Shown: piece by piece, positions 47,835 through 56,315 of the stretch
How the letters are laid out: every line of letters starts with the position of its first letter
How positions within the stretch are numbered: position 1 is the first letter of the stretch
Source of the DNA: an uncultured bacterium
GTDB taxonomy: Bacteria; Nitrospirota; Thermodesulfovibrionia; Thermodesulfovibrionales; Thermodesulfovibrionaceae
DNA: 59,050 nt
Assembly (NCBI GenBank): GCA_937998865.1
Contig: CALLBR010000020.1
Location: 1-59,050, forward strand
Direction of reading: 5' to 3'
Program-made: the position numbers and the translations under genes
The notes under the pieces: model-generated
Database searches by the model: none
Told to the model about the DNA's origin: nothing
What the model saw: the letters and a program-made list of their open reading frames with translations, nothing else

Positions 47835-49828
47835 CTTAGCATAGCATTGAATCCAGGATCCAGAAATTGCCAAGGCATTTCGTATTTTCTATCAAAAAGA
47901 TTGTTTACTTCAAGAATAAGGTTGGAGTAATACTTTTCTGATCTGAAAATTTCTTTTCTTATATTGAAGTTAACGGTAGCATATTTTCCAAAACTTTTTC
48001 TATTCGTTTTATCAGTGCTGTCATAGTATTTTCCTACATATTGTATATAGGGAGAAACTTTAAATTCAAGGGGAAGATCTGCTGTAAATCCTGCATTCAC
48101 TACAAATTCTGGCACAAAGGGGATATCACTACCATCTTGATTCTTATCTAAAGAGTTTTTCACTTTCGTATCAGCAAGAGTAAGGTTTGAAAACCATTTA
48201 AAATTATCACTTAAGAAATGCTGAACCTCAAGTTCTGCGCCTGTTGTATATGCTTTTCCAGCATTAACTGACTGAGATTGAGAGGGATTATTGCTAACCA
48301 CATTCTCCACAATAGTATCCTTAGTAATATGATAAAAGGCTCTCAAACTAAAATATAAATTATTCATAGCCCACAAGTCTGTTCCAAGGTCAAAACTATA
48401 GCCTTTTTCTGGCTTTAGGGTAGGGTTAGGTAGCTGACCATTCTTGCCAGGAACACCTCTGTCAGATTCCTTCAGTGTCCCGCCTACAGATTTTGCTGAA
48501 GGTACAAGATAGCTTGACCCAGCATTGGCAAAAATACCAAACTTATCAGTAAAATTATATCTCAATCCAGCTGTCCATGTAAGTTGATCCCACGATTTTG
48601 AAGATATACCAGGTTCAACTTCTCCCAACAGGTCATATTCATGTTTTGTGTAACTGTATCTTAAACCTGCTCTAAATACCCATTTATCAATTATAAGTTT
48701 TTCCTGTGCATATATGCCAAAACTCTTGGCACTAACGTCATTTCCAATTTTTTTATTACCTCCTTTTTTTGCATATGTTTCATAGGTTGAAAACTGAGCA
48801 TCAATTCCAAAGGTAAGAATGCTTTTATCTAAATGTTTGTAGATTAAAGATATGTCAATGGGAAAGATGTTTTGTTTTACTCCATCTTCCTCTTTTAAGC
48901 TCAAATCATTTGGATAATTATCTTCCTCCCAAGAGCGATTATAATATCTATAACCAGATTTTATATTGAGAATAAAATCCTTAAAAAGAGAAGAGGAAAA
49001 ATTGAGATTTATCACATCATACTGATGGTCATAACCTCTATTAGGTCTCCCAGCATCTCCATCATGCTTTGTATGATGAACAAAAAGTGAAATCTTAGTA
49101 TCAGGTGTAAAGAAATAAGTTGTTTTAATATAGCCCTTGATTTTCTTATATTCTGGATCATCTATCATACTAAGCCATGAAGGAACTGTTCCATAATTGG
49201 TGTAATCTGATTGTTCAAAGTTTGCACCGAGGAAAAAATTAAAGGGACCGGCATTTCCCTCATGATAAACTCTTGCATTTATTGTATTCCATGTTCCGTA
49301 GCCAAGAGATATGTTTGTAAGAGGCTTTTCAATTTTTTCCTTTGTTATTAAATTAGTAATTCCAGCCAAAGGAGTTTCATTTCCTGCAAAATCCATAGTC
49401 ATATAATTGGGATATAGAACAGAAGCAGGTCCTCTATGAACTTCAATTCTTTCAAGATAAATAAAATCTAAACTCATTGGATCTACAAATGAATCGATTG
49501 GAAGTCCGTCTAAGAGCCAACCGTTATATTTAGGACCTAAGCCACCATATGAGCCCCAGTTTGCATCATTACGTGAAAGGGGATTTACAAAATTACCCGG
49601 AAGATATCTAAGCAATTCTGACAGATTTCTATTAGGAAGATTTATTTTCTCAATCTCTCTCTTTTCTAAAACATCAATTTTATGGGTCTGTTCTTGAGGT
49701 TTTTGCTCAATTTTTGATTCTGTAACAGTAACTTCCTGAAGTGTAAAATCATCCTCTTTTTCCTTAGAGTAAGCATAATTAAAGATAATAAACATAATAA
49801 GGATAATTAAAAACACTTTCCGCATCAT
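47816..49828 (-). CDS. TonB-dependent outer-membrane receptor 2
   Basis: The 670-residue protein has a signal peptide (FLIILIMFIIFNYAYS), a TonB-box region (LQEVTVTESKIEQ) and a plug with LLRYLPGNFVNPLSRNDANW and IEVHRGPASVLYPNYMTMDF. The barrel ends in Met-Leu-Arg-Trp-Glu-Leu-Asn-Phe. The plug is less typical than that of receptor 1: the usual RG motif is replaced by GGLGPKYNGWLLDGLPID, so the two receptors probably take different ligands. TAGGAGGAGG precedes the ATG. It is followed by a binding-protein gene and preceded by leader copy 2. Confidence 0.92.
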   Translation of the reverse strand: MMRKVFLIILIMFIIFNYAYSKEKEDDFTLQEVTVTESKIEQKPQEQTHKIDVLEKREIEKINLPNRNLSELLRYLPGNFVNPLSRNDANWGSYGGLGPKYNGWLLDGLPIDSFVDPMSLDFIYLERIEVHRGPASVLYPNYMTMDFAGNETPLAGITNLITKEKIEKPLTNISLGYGTWNTINARVYHEGNAGPFNFFLGANFEQSDYTNYGTVPSWLSMIDDPEYKKIKGYIKTTYFFTPDTKISLFVHHTKHDGDAGRPNRGYDHQYDVINLNFSSSLFKDFILNIKSGYRYYNRSWEEDNYPNDLSLKEEDGVKQNIFPIDISLIYKHLDKSILTFGIDAQFSTYETYAKKGGNKKIGNDVSAKSFGIYAQEKLIIDKWVFRAGLRYSYTKHEYDLLGEVEPGISSKSWDQLTWTAGLRYNFTDKFGIFANAGSSYLVPSAKSVGGTLKESDRGVPGKNGQLPNPTLKPEKGYSFDLGTDLWAMNNLYFSLRAFYHITKDTIVENVVSNNPSQSQSVNAGKAYTTGAELEVQHFLSDNFKWFSNLTLADTKVKNSLDKNQDGSDIPFVPEFVVNAGFTADLPLEFKVSPYIQYVGKYYDSTDKTNRKSFGKYATVNFNIRKEIFRSEKYYSNLILEVNNLFDRKYEMPWQFLDPGFNAMLRWELNF

Positions 49829-49926
49829 TTTAACCTCCTCCTACTTCTTATGCAATAAACATTAAAATCAAATGAATGAGATTTTTTTGATAAATTGTAG
49901 AAAAATGTCCCACCTCCCTTGAATTT

Positions 49927-50040
49927 CTCTCTCTTCAGAGAGGATTGAGACTCTTCATGAGCCTTAATTCATAAAAAAAAGCCTTGGATGGGATTCATTC
50001 CCTCCAAGGCCTTCATGACCTTAAGTGACCCTTCTTGGGT
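49927..50040 (-). ncRNA. Structured attenuator leader, copy 2
   Basis: It matches leader copy 1 almost base for base from its first nucleotide (A at 50040, seven bases after the -10 box) to the H4 hairpin. The main differences are one extra base in the T-run (8 T), one base in the terminator loop (AUGAA here, AAGAA in copy 1) and two extra bases in the H4 tail. Every stem is unchanged and the loop change keeps the A-A/U-G-A-A pattern. Sequence outside the block, including the promoter spacer, is not conserved between copies. This argues for selection on the RNA. Confidence 0.75.
49973..50010 (-). terminator. Intrinsic terminator inside leader copy 2
   Basis: It has the same stem as in copy 1 (GCCTTGGA/TCCAAGGC plus GGGA/TCCC), loop ATGAA, followed by eight T. 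Confidence 0.85.
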
Positions 50041-50046
50041 ATAGAT

Positions 50047-50076
50047 ATTAAAACAAATAAAAAAATGATTTGTCAA
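50047..50076 (-). promoter_or_regulatory. sigma70 promoter of leader copy 2
   Basis: Minus strand: TTGACA (50076-50071), 18-base spacer, TTTAAT (50052-50047). Geometry relative to the leader start is identical to copy 1, though the spacer sequence differs. Confidence 0.7.
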
Positions 50077-50383
50077 CAAAAATATTATTGATATTCCATA
50101 GGTGGAGGGGAACTTTTTATTTATCTTAAATTTCAAATAATTTTATTTATGCCTCTCTGAAGTTTTGATTGACTGTTAAAGATATCTTCTATTTACTTGT
50201 ATTGGTATTGCCTTAATAAAATTATTGACTAGAAAGCTTAAAGGCATCCTCGCAAAGTGGGATTACTACGCAGCACTTCGGAACTTTTTCAATGAAAGAA
50301 AAAGTCATTTTCACCTTCTTTTTTTCATTTTAAGGGAGGAAAGGTAATATCGGCTTCTACTGGTTTACCTTATGAGTTTAAGG
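50077..50383. other. Intergenic region, no gene seen
   Basis: This is the space between the divergent TonB and molybdoenzyme operons. I see no coding remnant or riboswitch. Around 50245-50282 are scattered pieces (CATCCTCGCAAAG, CAGCACTTCGG) that may be worn REP elements. Confidence 0.35.
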
Positions 50384-50454
50384 GATTGCTTCGCCTGCCA
50401 AGGGGCAGGCTAGCAATGACAGAAAAAAATAAGGGGCAGGATAGCTATGACAAA
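50384..50454. repeat. REP-like palindrome with degenerate half copy
   Basis: GATTGCTTCG-CCTGCC-AAGG-GGCAGG-CTAGCAATGACA forms a palindrome with the same ends (ATTGCTTCG and GCAATGACA) as the elements at 58203-58315. A degenerate second half, GGGGCAGGATAGCTATGACA, follows immediately. Confidence 0.7.
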
Positions 50455-50552
50455 GAGCAGGAAAACAGGCTTCAAATGGCTGATTGCAAAGACTCACTAC
50501 TTGAGCCTCGCATATGAAACATCTTAAAAATATAAACTACAAAAAAAATAAT

Positions 50553-50608
50553 TTGACAATCAAGTTTTCATCTGATATAATTTAGCAATAAATTTCATCT
50601 GATATAAT
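50553..50608 (+). promoter_or_regulatory. Consensus promoter with tandemly duplicated -10 region
   Basis: TTGACA (50553-50558), 17-base spacer, TATAAT (50576-50581) is a perfect sigma70 promoter. A 27-bp unit starting TTTCATCTGATATAATTTAG is repeated in direct tandem (about 50566-50619), which places a second TATAAT at 50603-50608. It faces the molybdoenzyme operon. Confidence 0.75.
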
Positions 50609-50633
50609 TTAGCAATAAAAAAATTTTATAACT

Positions 50634-50855
50634 ATGAAATTTTCAATAAAAAACAGAATAAATCTTTACAAATCCCTTGAAGAGAAACTGCATCCTCATG
50701 TTTTAAATTCAAAGGAAAATAAAAATTTTCTATTCTCTGCAAAGATTTATAGCAATAAAATAATGGTCAGCAAATTTGAAAAAAGTAACATAATATTTTT
50801 TACCGAAGGGCTCTTTGGAAAGAGATATCCAAATATTTTTAAAAGGTTCCATTAA
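50634..50855 (+). CDS. Doubtful small ORF in the leader of the molybdoenzyme operon
   Basis: A 73-codon frame starts 53 bases after the first -10 box. The product is basic and has no recognised motif or membrane segment, and there is no ribosome binding site before its ATG. It could be an untranslated leader that happens to be open. It is listed because it fills the only space between promoter and first enzyme gene. Confidence 0.2.
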   Translation: MKFSIKNRINLYKSLEEKLHPHVLNSKENKNFLFSAKIYSNKIMVSKFEKSNIIFFTEGLFGKRYPNIFKRFH

Positions 50856-50868
50856 AAAGGAGGCATTT

Positions 50869-51390
50869 ATGACACAATTGAAGTATGCCTATGTAATTGA
50901 TGTCTCTAAGTGTTATGGTTGCATGTCCTGTGTTGCAGCTTGTGCCTCAGAAAACAATATTCCCATAGGTGTATTCAGAACTTGGGTGGAAAGATTCGTA
51001 AAAGGAGACGGTAATGTTTTTTTCCTTCCTAAAATTTGTAATCATTGCGACAACCCAACCTGTGTTTCTGCCTGTCCCGTTAAAGCAACATACAAAAGAG
51101 AAGATGGCTTAATACTTATTGACGATGAAAAATGCATAGGTTGTGGTGCCTGCATTCAAGCTTGTCCATATGGAGCAAGATTTCAAAACCCTGTAAAAGG
51201 AGTAGCAGATAAATGCACCTTTTGTGCCCATAGAATCCCAGAGAGACTTCCTGCCTGCGTAGAGGTATGTCCCACTTCATCAAGGCTCTTTTTGCGGATG
51301 GGAGAATCAAATCTTAATCTAAGCGTAATTAAACCAACCACAGGTAATAAACCTCAAGTTTATTACCTTAATTATGAGGGGGTGGAATAA
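50869..51390 (+). CDS. Four-cluster ferredoxin subunit of a molybdopterin reductase (TtrB/PsrB-like)
   Basis: The protein has 173 residues from the ATG at 50869, which has AAAGGAGG upstream; an earlier in-frame start adds 18 residues without homology. Four Cys groups are visible: CYGCMSCVAAC, CNHCDNPTCVSACP, CIGCGACIQACP and CTFCAHRIPERLPACVEVCP. They make four [4Fe-4S] clusters that carry electrons from the membrane subunit to the catalytic subunit. There is no Tat signal of its own, as usual for subunits exported with the catalytic partner. Gene order B-C-A equals ttrBCA. Confidence 0.9.
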   Translation: MTQLKYAYVIDVSKCYGCMSCVAACASENNIPIGVFRTWVERFVKGDGNVFFLPKICNHCDNPTCVSACPVKATYKREDGLILIDDEKCIGCGACIQACPYGARFQNPVKGVADKCTFCAHRIPERLPACVEVCPTSSRLFLRMGESNLNLSVIKPTTGNKPQVYYLNYEGVE

Positions 51391-52463
51391 TGGATTTGTT
51401 TCAATTTACATACCCGTTTGGATATGTTTATTTTAATGAAACCCTTGTTTGGAAGCCGATGGCTTTTGCTTATTCCTTTTTAATATCAGGAGCAGATCTC
51501 TTTATTTTAGCAGCCATAGCCTATTTGAGCCGTAGAATGACAGAGTGGATACCCATATTTTTAATTACAGGATTGGCCTTTTTCTCAGTTGTACTCTTAG
51601 GACCTTTAGCAGATAGTATAGAGCCTCATAGGGCTTGGAGAGTGATGCTAACTCCTCATCTTTTTTCTTCTGAAAAATACCCGGGATTTTCTGTAATGGC
51701 ACTTTATGGAGGTTTTCTGTGGCCAGTTACTTTTATCTTAGGAGCTTTGGCAACTTTCATCTATATGAGCAATAAAAATCCCAAATATTCCTTCTTGAAA
51801 TTAGATGAAGAAAAGTATGAAAAGCTTAACCCTTATCTTAAAATCATATTCATAGCTCTGATACCTTTTTCCTTAATGTGGTCAATTTATCCGAGCACTC
51901 TTCTTGTTAATCAAACCTGGATATGGAGCTGGAGAAACTGGGGAATGCTTCCAGCATTGTTATTTATCGAAACTTTTGTTGCTGCTACAGCCTCTGCAAT
52001 TATCCTTGGAAACATATTTAAGAAAAAACAGGACGAGTTGCTTCTTTTCATCCATTCATTAGCTGCTATTGCCTTGGCTTTTTTATTAATCATACAGATG
52101 ATTTTCTGGAGTTTTCAGTTAAAAGATACTAATTTTAATGCCATCTACTCTCTATATCCACTATTTATCCTAGCCATAGCAATTTTTATAATTAAAGCCT
52201 CTTTATCCATTAAATCCAAGCATAGTGAAATAGGTCTCTATCTTATTGGTATTTTAGCTTTAATAGAAGTTGCCATTAATAAATGGAATATTTTTATTAA
52301 CGGTCAGCTAATCTCAAGAACAGGAATGGGTAAAGTAGCCTCAAATCTCCATGGCTGGTGGTTTTTTGAAACCTTAGCTCCCATAGCCATGGGTATTATA
52401 GTTTTTATAATACTTTCCTCAATATATCCTTTGAGAGGTGAGGGTTATGAAACAAGTAAGTAG
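51390..52463 (+). CDS. NrfD/PsrC-type membrane quinol subunit (TtrC-like)
   Basis: The 357-residue integral membrane protein has about nine helices and starts FQFTYPFGYVYFNETLVW. Polar and charged residues in loops (GPLADSIEPHRAWRVMLTPH) resemble the quinol-handling face of NrfD/PsrC proteins. It exchanges electrons with menaquinone and passes them to the ferredoxin subunit. Its start overlaps the stop of the previous gene by one base and its end overlaps the catalytic-subunit gene by 17 bp. Confidence 0.88.
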   Translation: MDLFQFTYPFGYVYFNETLVWKPMAFAYSFLISGADLFILAAIAYLSRRMTEWIPIFLITGLAFFSVVLLGPLADSIEPHRAWRVMLTPHLFSSEKYPGFSVMALYGGFLWPVTFILGALATFIYMSNKNPKYSFLKLDEEKYEKLNPYLKIIFIALIPFSLMWSIYPSTLLVNQTWIWSWRNWGMLPALLFIETFVAATASAIILGNIFKKKQDELLLFIHSLAAIALAFLLIIQMIFWSFQLKDTNFNAIYSLYPLFILAIAIFIIKASLSIKSKHSEIGLYLIGILALIEVAINKWNIFINGQLISRTGMGKVASNLHGWWFFETLAPIAMGIIVFIILSSIYPLRGEGYETSK

Positions 52464-55400
52464 AAGAGATTTTATTAAAGGACTTGTAGGACTTGCCTGT
52501 GCATCGGTATTCGTGGCTGGTTATGCTCCTACTATTGGAAGAATAATAAGCCCTCGATATAAGAGTGTTCTACCAGATAAAGAGGGCAGAATTATTCACT
52601 CTGCTTGTTTAGGTTGTAACGTAAGATGTGGCATAAGAGTAAAAGTTTTAGATACAAAATACGGAGAGGTTGTAGAAAAAATTGATGGTAATCCCTATCA
52701 TCCCTACAATAGAGCTGTGAGTGTGAAAAATCAAGTAAAGAGATATTTTTCAATCCCCTACGATACTCCAGTAAAGGATTCCCTTAATTACACTGGCACC
52801 TTATGTGGAAAAGGTGAAGACGGAATACACTATCTTTATGATCCCTACAGGATTCTTGCACCTCTTAAAAGAAGCGGACCAAGAGGTTCAGGCAAGTTTA
52901 AAGTTATCTCCTGGCAGCAACTTATAAAAGAAGTCTCAGAAGGTGGAGTTATAGAAGAGACAAAAGAGAAAATTCCTGGAATGGGTGAAGTTTTTGTTTA
53001 TGGAAAACTTAAAAAAGCAGGCTTTGATCCTGTGGAAGTTCTGGATGAAATGAAAAAGGACATTGAGGATATAAAAAGTAAAATTAAGGAAAAGGAAATA
53101 AATAATAAAGAGGCACTTCAAGCAAAGATAAATAGCTTTAAAGAGAAATGGTCTCAGAAACTCTCTCCCCTAAAACTGGAGGATATTCTCATAGATCCTG
53201 ACAGACCAGATTTAGGAACAAAAGCTAATCAAGTAGTATTTTATAGAGGAAGAGGTCAACCTCATTCTGACTATTTCTACCGGAGATGGATAAAAGATGC
53301 CTTTGGTAGTGTAAATTGGCTTAGACATACATCATCCTGTCAACTTGGTTACTATGCAGCGAATAAACTATGGGCAGGTGTAACTGACCTTCAAATGGAT
53401 GTGCATTCCTCAAAGGTTATTGTCATGGCAGGAGCCCAAATGGGTAGACTCCATCCAGGAGCCACAGGCCAGGGACTTCTAATTGAGAGAGCTGCCCTTG
53501 GTGAGTTAAAAATTTACTATGTAAATCCTACTGCACCAAGAACAACAGCCAATGGCAACATAGTTTGGGTTCCTGTAAAACCTGGAACTGATGCCGCCTT
53601 GGCAATGGCAATTTTAAATGTTATGTTTGAGAAAGAATGGTTTAATCGTTATTTTCTCTCCATTCCCAGTAAGAAAGCATCAGAGAAGGCAAAACAACCC
53701 ATCTATACCAATGCTACCTGGCTTGTCATTGGAGAAGGAGACAAAGCAGGACAGATACTTAAAGGAAAACATATGGGAGCATCCCATGAAAATCCAATTG
53801 TTTATAACTCAGGCTATAAGGACTCAGAGACAGTAGAGAGTGCTGAATTATTCCATAGCGGAAAAGTAAAGGTGGAAGGGCAAGAAGTAGGGGTTAAAAC
53901 AGTTTTACAGATTCTCAAAGAGGAAGCCCAATCCAAAAACGTAGAAGAATGGAGTAAGATTTGCGGTGTTCCCATCTCCATGATAGTAAATATTGCAGAA
54001 GACCTATTTAAAAATTCACCTCAGTCTGGCACAACAGTCCATAGGGGCTTGGGAATGCATCCTCAAGGAGAATACACTGTTTGGAGCTTTAGAGCCATAG
54101 ATACTCTTCTTGGGAACATGCACAAAAAGGGTGGTATGCTTGGAAGAGCAGGAAATTTAAAATCAAACGAATATATTTATGATCTTAAAAAGGTTAAAAA
54201 TGTATCCTGGGGTGTACCAATTGACCGACATGGAGTAGCTTATGAAGAGAGTTTCGAATTTATGTTCTCAGGTTATCCTGCCAAAAGACCATGGTACCCT
54301 CTCACTCCTGAAGAAATATACACAGAGGGTTTTGCAGGAATAGATGAGGGATATCCCTATCCTATCAAAGCCTTAATACTTTATTATGCAAACCCTGTTT
54401 TATCAGCAAACTACGGAGTTAAATTTATTGAAACTCTTAAAGATACCAAAAAATTACCCCTCTTTATTGGTATAACCACCTCAATAAATGAGACTTATCT
54501 TTATGCAGACTACATAGTCCCAGACACTACCTACCTTGATGGTGGAACCATGGGATGTCAATTTGTCTATGCCTCCGGTGGTGGAGTAAAAACTCTTGAA
54601 ACATGGAGAACTCCTGCTGTAATGCCAAAAACCCTGAAAATCGGAGATTGTCCAAATGGACATCCAAAATATGCCTCCATGTGGGAATTTCTCATCGACA
54701 TTGCTCTTCATTTAGGAATGCCAGGTTTTGGTGAAAAAGCAATAGGTGGAAATCCAGAAAAGGAAGAATTAAAAGATCAAAAATTCTCACTTTACTGCGT
54801 ATGGGAATACATTATGAGGGTATTTGCAAACTCTGCTATGGATGGAAAAGACGCTGGACTCATAAAGGAGCCAACAGAGGAGGAAATTGAGTTTGTGGAG
54901 AAAAACTATCCTATAGCAAAATTCAAAGACATAGTGCCTAACGAGTGGAAATACATTGCTTACGGACTTGCGCGTGGTGGAGTTTTCACAAGTTATGAAT
55001 CCTCTTTCGATGAGAACGGATTTTCTAAGAGGAAACCTCCTACAGAAGTTTTAATGTTGTGGAACGAAAAACTTGCAAAAACTAAAAATAGTATTACAGG
55101 AAAGAAATTCTATGGTGGACCAAAGTATTTTGAGTTAAATGACTATGCTAATAAAGATCTAAAAAAGCAAATTGAGGGATATCCCTTTACTGTTATATTC
55201 CCTGGAAGTCCTCTATTTACTAAACACAGAAGCATGTTTTACTACTGGATGAAACAAATCATGCCAGAGAACTTTGCCCTTATTCATCCCGATGATGCAA
55301 AGTCAACGGGCATTAAAAGTGGAGACATTATAACCATTGAAACACCAACCGGATATCTGGATGTAAAGGCAATAGTAGAACCCTCTGTAATGAAAGGAGT

Positions 55401-55794
55401 TATCGCGATACCTGTTGGAATGGGAAGATGGGCAGATACTGCGGTGATGAAACCAAAGTATTTCAAACTTAAAGATGAAAAAATCAATAATTCTATCAAA
55501 GAATTACCAAATAAGTTAGAATTGCCAAAAGAAGCTGTAAATCCTGTAAAAGAACTTGATGAAATAAGAAAGAAATTACTCTTTACAAAGTCAAAGAAAA
55601 AATATTATGAACATCTTATTCCCGATAGTTGGAGATTTTCAGGTGTTACCCCCAATGTGGTTTCTCTCATAGATAGCACTACAGGAAATTGGTCACTTCT
55701 TAGTTGGATAGGAGGTGCTCAGGTATACTTCACTGTTGCTAAAATAAAGAGAAAATCAAAGGGAAAAACAGAGGTACCATGGATAATTTGGTAA
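52447..55794 (+). CDS. Molybdopterin oxidoreductase catalytic subunit (TtrA-like; tetrathionate/selenate/arsenate group)
   Basis: The protein has about 1115 residues. A Tat signal is clear (SRRDFIKGLVGLACAS), so export is folded with cofactor. An N-terminal [4Fe-4S] site has Cys54, Cys57 and Cys61 (ACLGCNVRCG) and a fourth Cys in LCGKGED. The likely Mo/W ligand is the Cys near residue 298 in RHTSSCQLG. A coil-prone Lys/Glu segment (about 190-245) is an insert compared with PsrA. The length and the BCA gene order match tetrathionate reductase TtrA and the related selenate reductases better than ArrA or PsrA. The ATG at 52447, after a purine-rich GAGAGGTGAGG, is preferred to the GTG three codons earlier. 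The substrate remains inference. Confidence 0.88.
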   Translation: MKQVSRRDFIKGLVGLACASVFVAGYAPTIGRIISPRYKSVLPDKEGRIIHSACLGCNVRCGIRVKVLDTKYGEVVEKIDGNPYHPYNRAVSVKNQVKRYFSIPYDTPVKDSLNYTGTLCGKGEDGIHYLYDPYRILAPLKRSGPRGSGKFKVISWQQLIKEVSEGGVIEETKEKIPGMGEVFVYGKLKKAGFDPVEVLDEMKKDIEDIKSKIKEKEINNKEALQAKINSFKEKWSQKLSPLKLEDILIDPDRPDLGTKANQVVFYRGRGQPHSDYFYRRWIKDAFGSVNWLRHTSSCQLGYYAANKLWAGVTDLQMDVHSSKVIVMAGAQMGRLHPGATGQGLLIERAALGELKIYYVNPTAPRTTANGNIVWVPVKPGTDAALAMAILNVMFEKEWFNRYFLSIPSKKASEKAKQPIYTNATWLVIGEGDKAGQILKGKHMGASHENPIVYNSGYKDSETVESAELFHSGKVKVEGQEVGVKTVLQILKEEAQSKNVEEWSKICGVPISMIVNIAEDLFKNSPQSGTTVHRGLGMHPQGEYTVWSFRAIDTLLGNMHKKGGMLGRAGNLKSNEYIYDLKKVKNVSWGVPIDRHGVAYEESFEFMFSGYPAKRPWYPLTPEEIYTEGFAGIDEGYPYPIKALILYYANPVLSANYGVKFIETLKDTKKLPLFIGITTSINETYLYADYIVPDTTYLDGGTMGCQFVYASGGGVKTLETWRTPAVMPKTLKIGDCPNGHPKYASMWEFLIDIALHLGMPGFGEKAIGGNPEKEELKDQKFSLYCVWEYIMRVFANSAMDGKDAGLIKEPTEEEIEFVEKNYPIAKFKDIVPNEWKYIAYGLARGGVFTSYESSFDENGFSKRKPPTEVLMLWNEKLAKTKNSITGKKFYGGPKYFELNDYANKDLKKQIEGYPFTVIFPGSPLFTKHRSMFYYWMKQIMPENFALIHPDDAKSTGIKSGDIITIETPTGYLDVKAIVEPSVMKGVIAIPVGMGRWADTAVMKPKYFKLKDEKINNSIKELPNKLELPKEAVNPVKELDEIRKKLLFTKSKKKYYEHLIPDSWRFSGVTPNVVSLIDSTTGNWSLLSWIGGAQVYFTVAKIKRKSKGKTEVPWIIW

Positions 55795-56315
55795 AAGATA
55801 ACCTTCTCATCACTATTGGAAGAGCAAAAATGTATTCAGCTCTATTTAACAGTTTCTACTCCCTCTACAATAGAGAGGAAATTCCCAAGGAAAACATAGA
55901 GGCTTTAGAGTATTTAGTGCCTGAAATTGAAGAGGAAATAACCAAAATAACTACAGAGGATGTGCATGATTACAGAGGGATAAAAACCTGTGACGAATTT
56001 TTAGGAAAGGTTTATCCTCAAATCATGGAGGAATTTTATGAAAACTACGGCTTCGAAGTAAAGGAACTTCCACCAGATCATCTTATAACTCAATTTGCCT
56101 TCATGTCAAAACTACTAAACGATGAAATCCAAGCATTACAAAGAGATGACAAAAACAAGGCATTAAGCTTAAAAATAATACAACACCGCTTGCTTGCCAC
56201 TCATATGTTAAGGATATTGAAAACCTTTGAAAAATTAAAACCCTTTTATGAACTTATCAAAATGGACAAAAGCATACTCTTCATGGAGTTAAGAGATGAG
56301 ATTCGTCAAAGTTGA
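55779..56315 (+). CDS. TorD/DmsD-like molybdoenzyme chaperone
   Basis: The 178-residue all-helical protein has the family pattern of a long helix bundle with LPPDHLITQFAFMSKLL, corresponding to the ExPPDHLxxEL(E)FM motif. Such chaperones hold the Tat signal of the catalytic subunit until the cofactor is inserted. Its start overlaps the catalytic gene by 16 bp and its end overlaps moeA by 20 bp. It is the dedicated chaperone of this operon by position. Confidence 0.85.
   Translation: MDNLVKDNLLITIGRAKMYSALFNSFYSLYNREEIPKENIEALEYLVPEIEEEITKITTEDVHDYRGIKTCDEFLGKVYPQIMEEFYENYGFEVKELPPDHLITQFAFMSKLLNDEIQALQRDDKNKALSLKIIQHRLLATHMLRILKTFEKLKPFYELIKMDKSILFMELRDEIRQS

Noticed and set aside
46549-50076. 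Cobalamin riboswitch in the TonB leaders
   Set aside because: I expected one because of the CobN-like gene, but no B12 box and none of the other conserved cobalamin-riboswitch blocks are visible in either leader.
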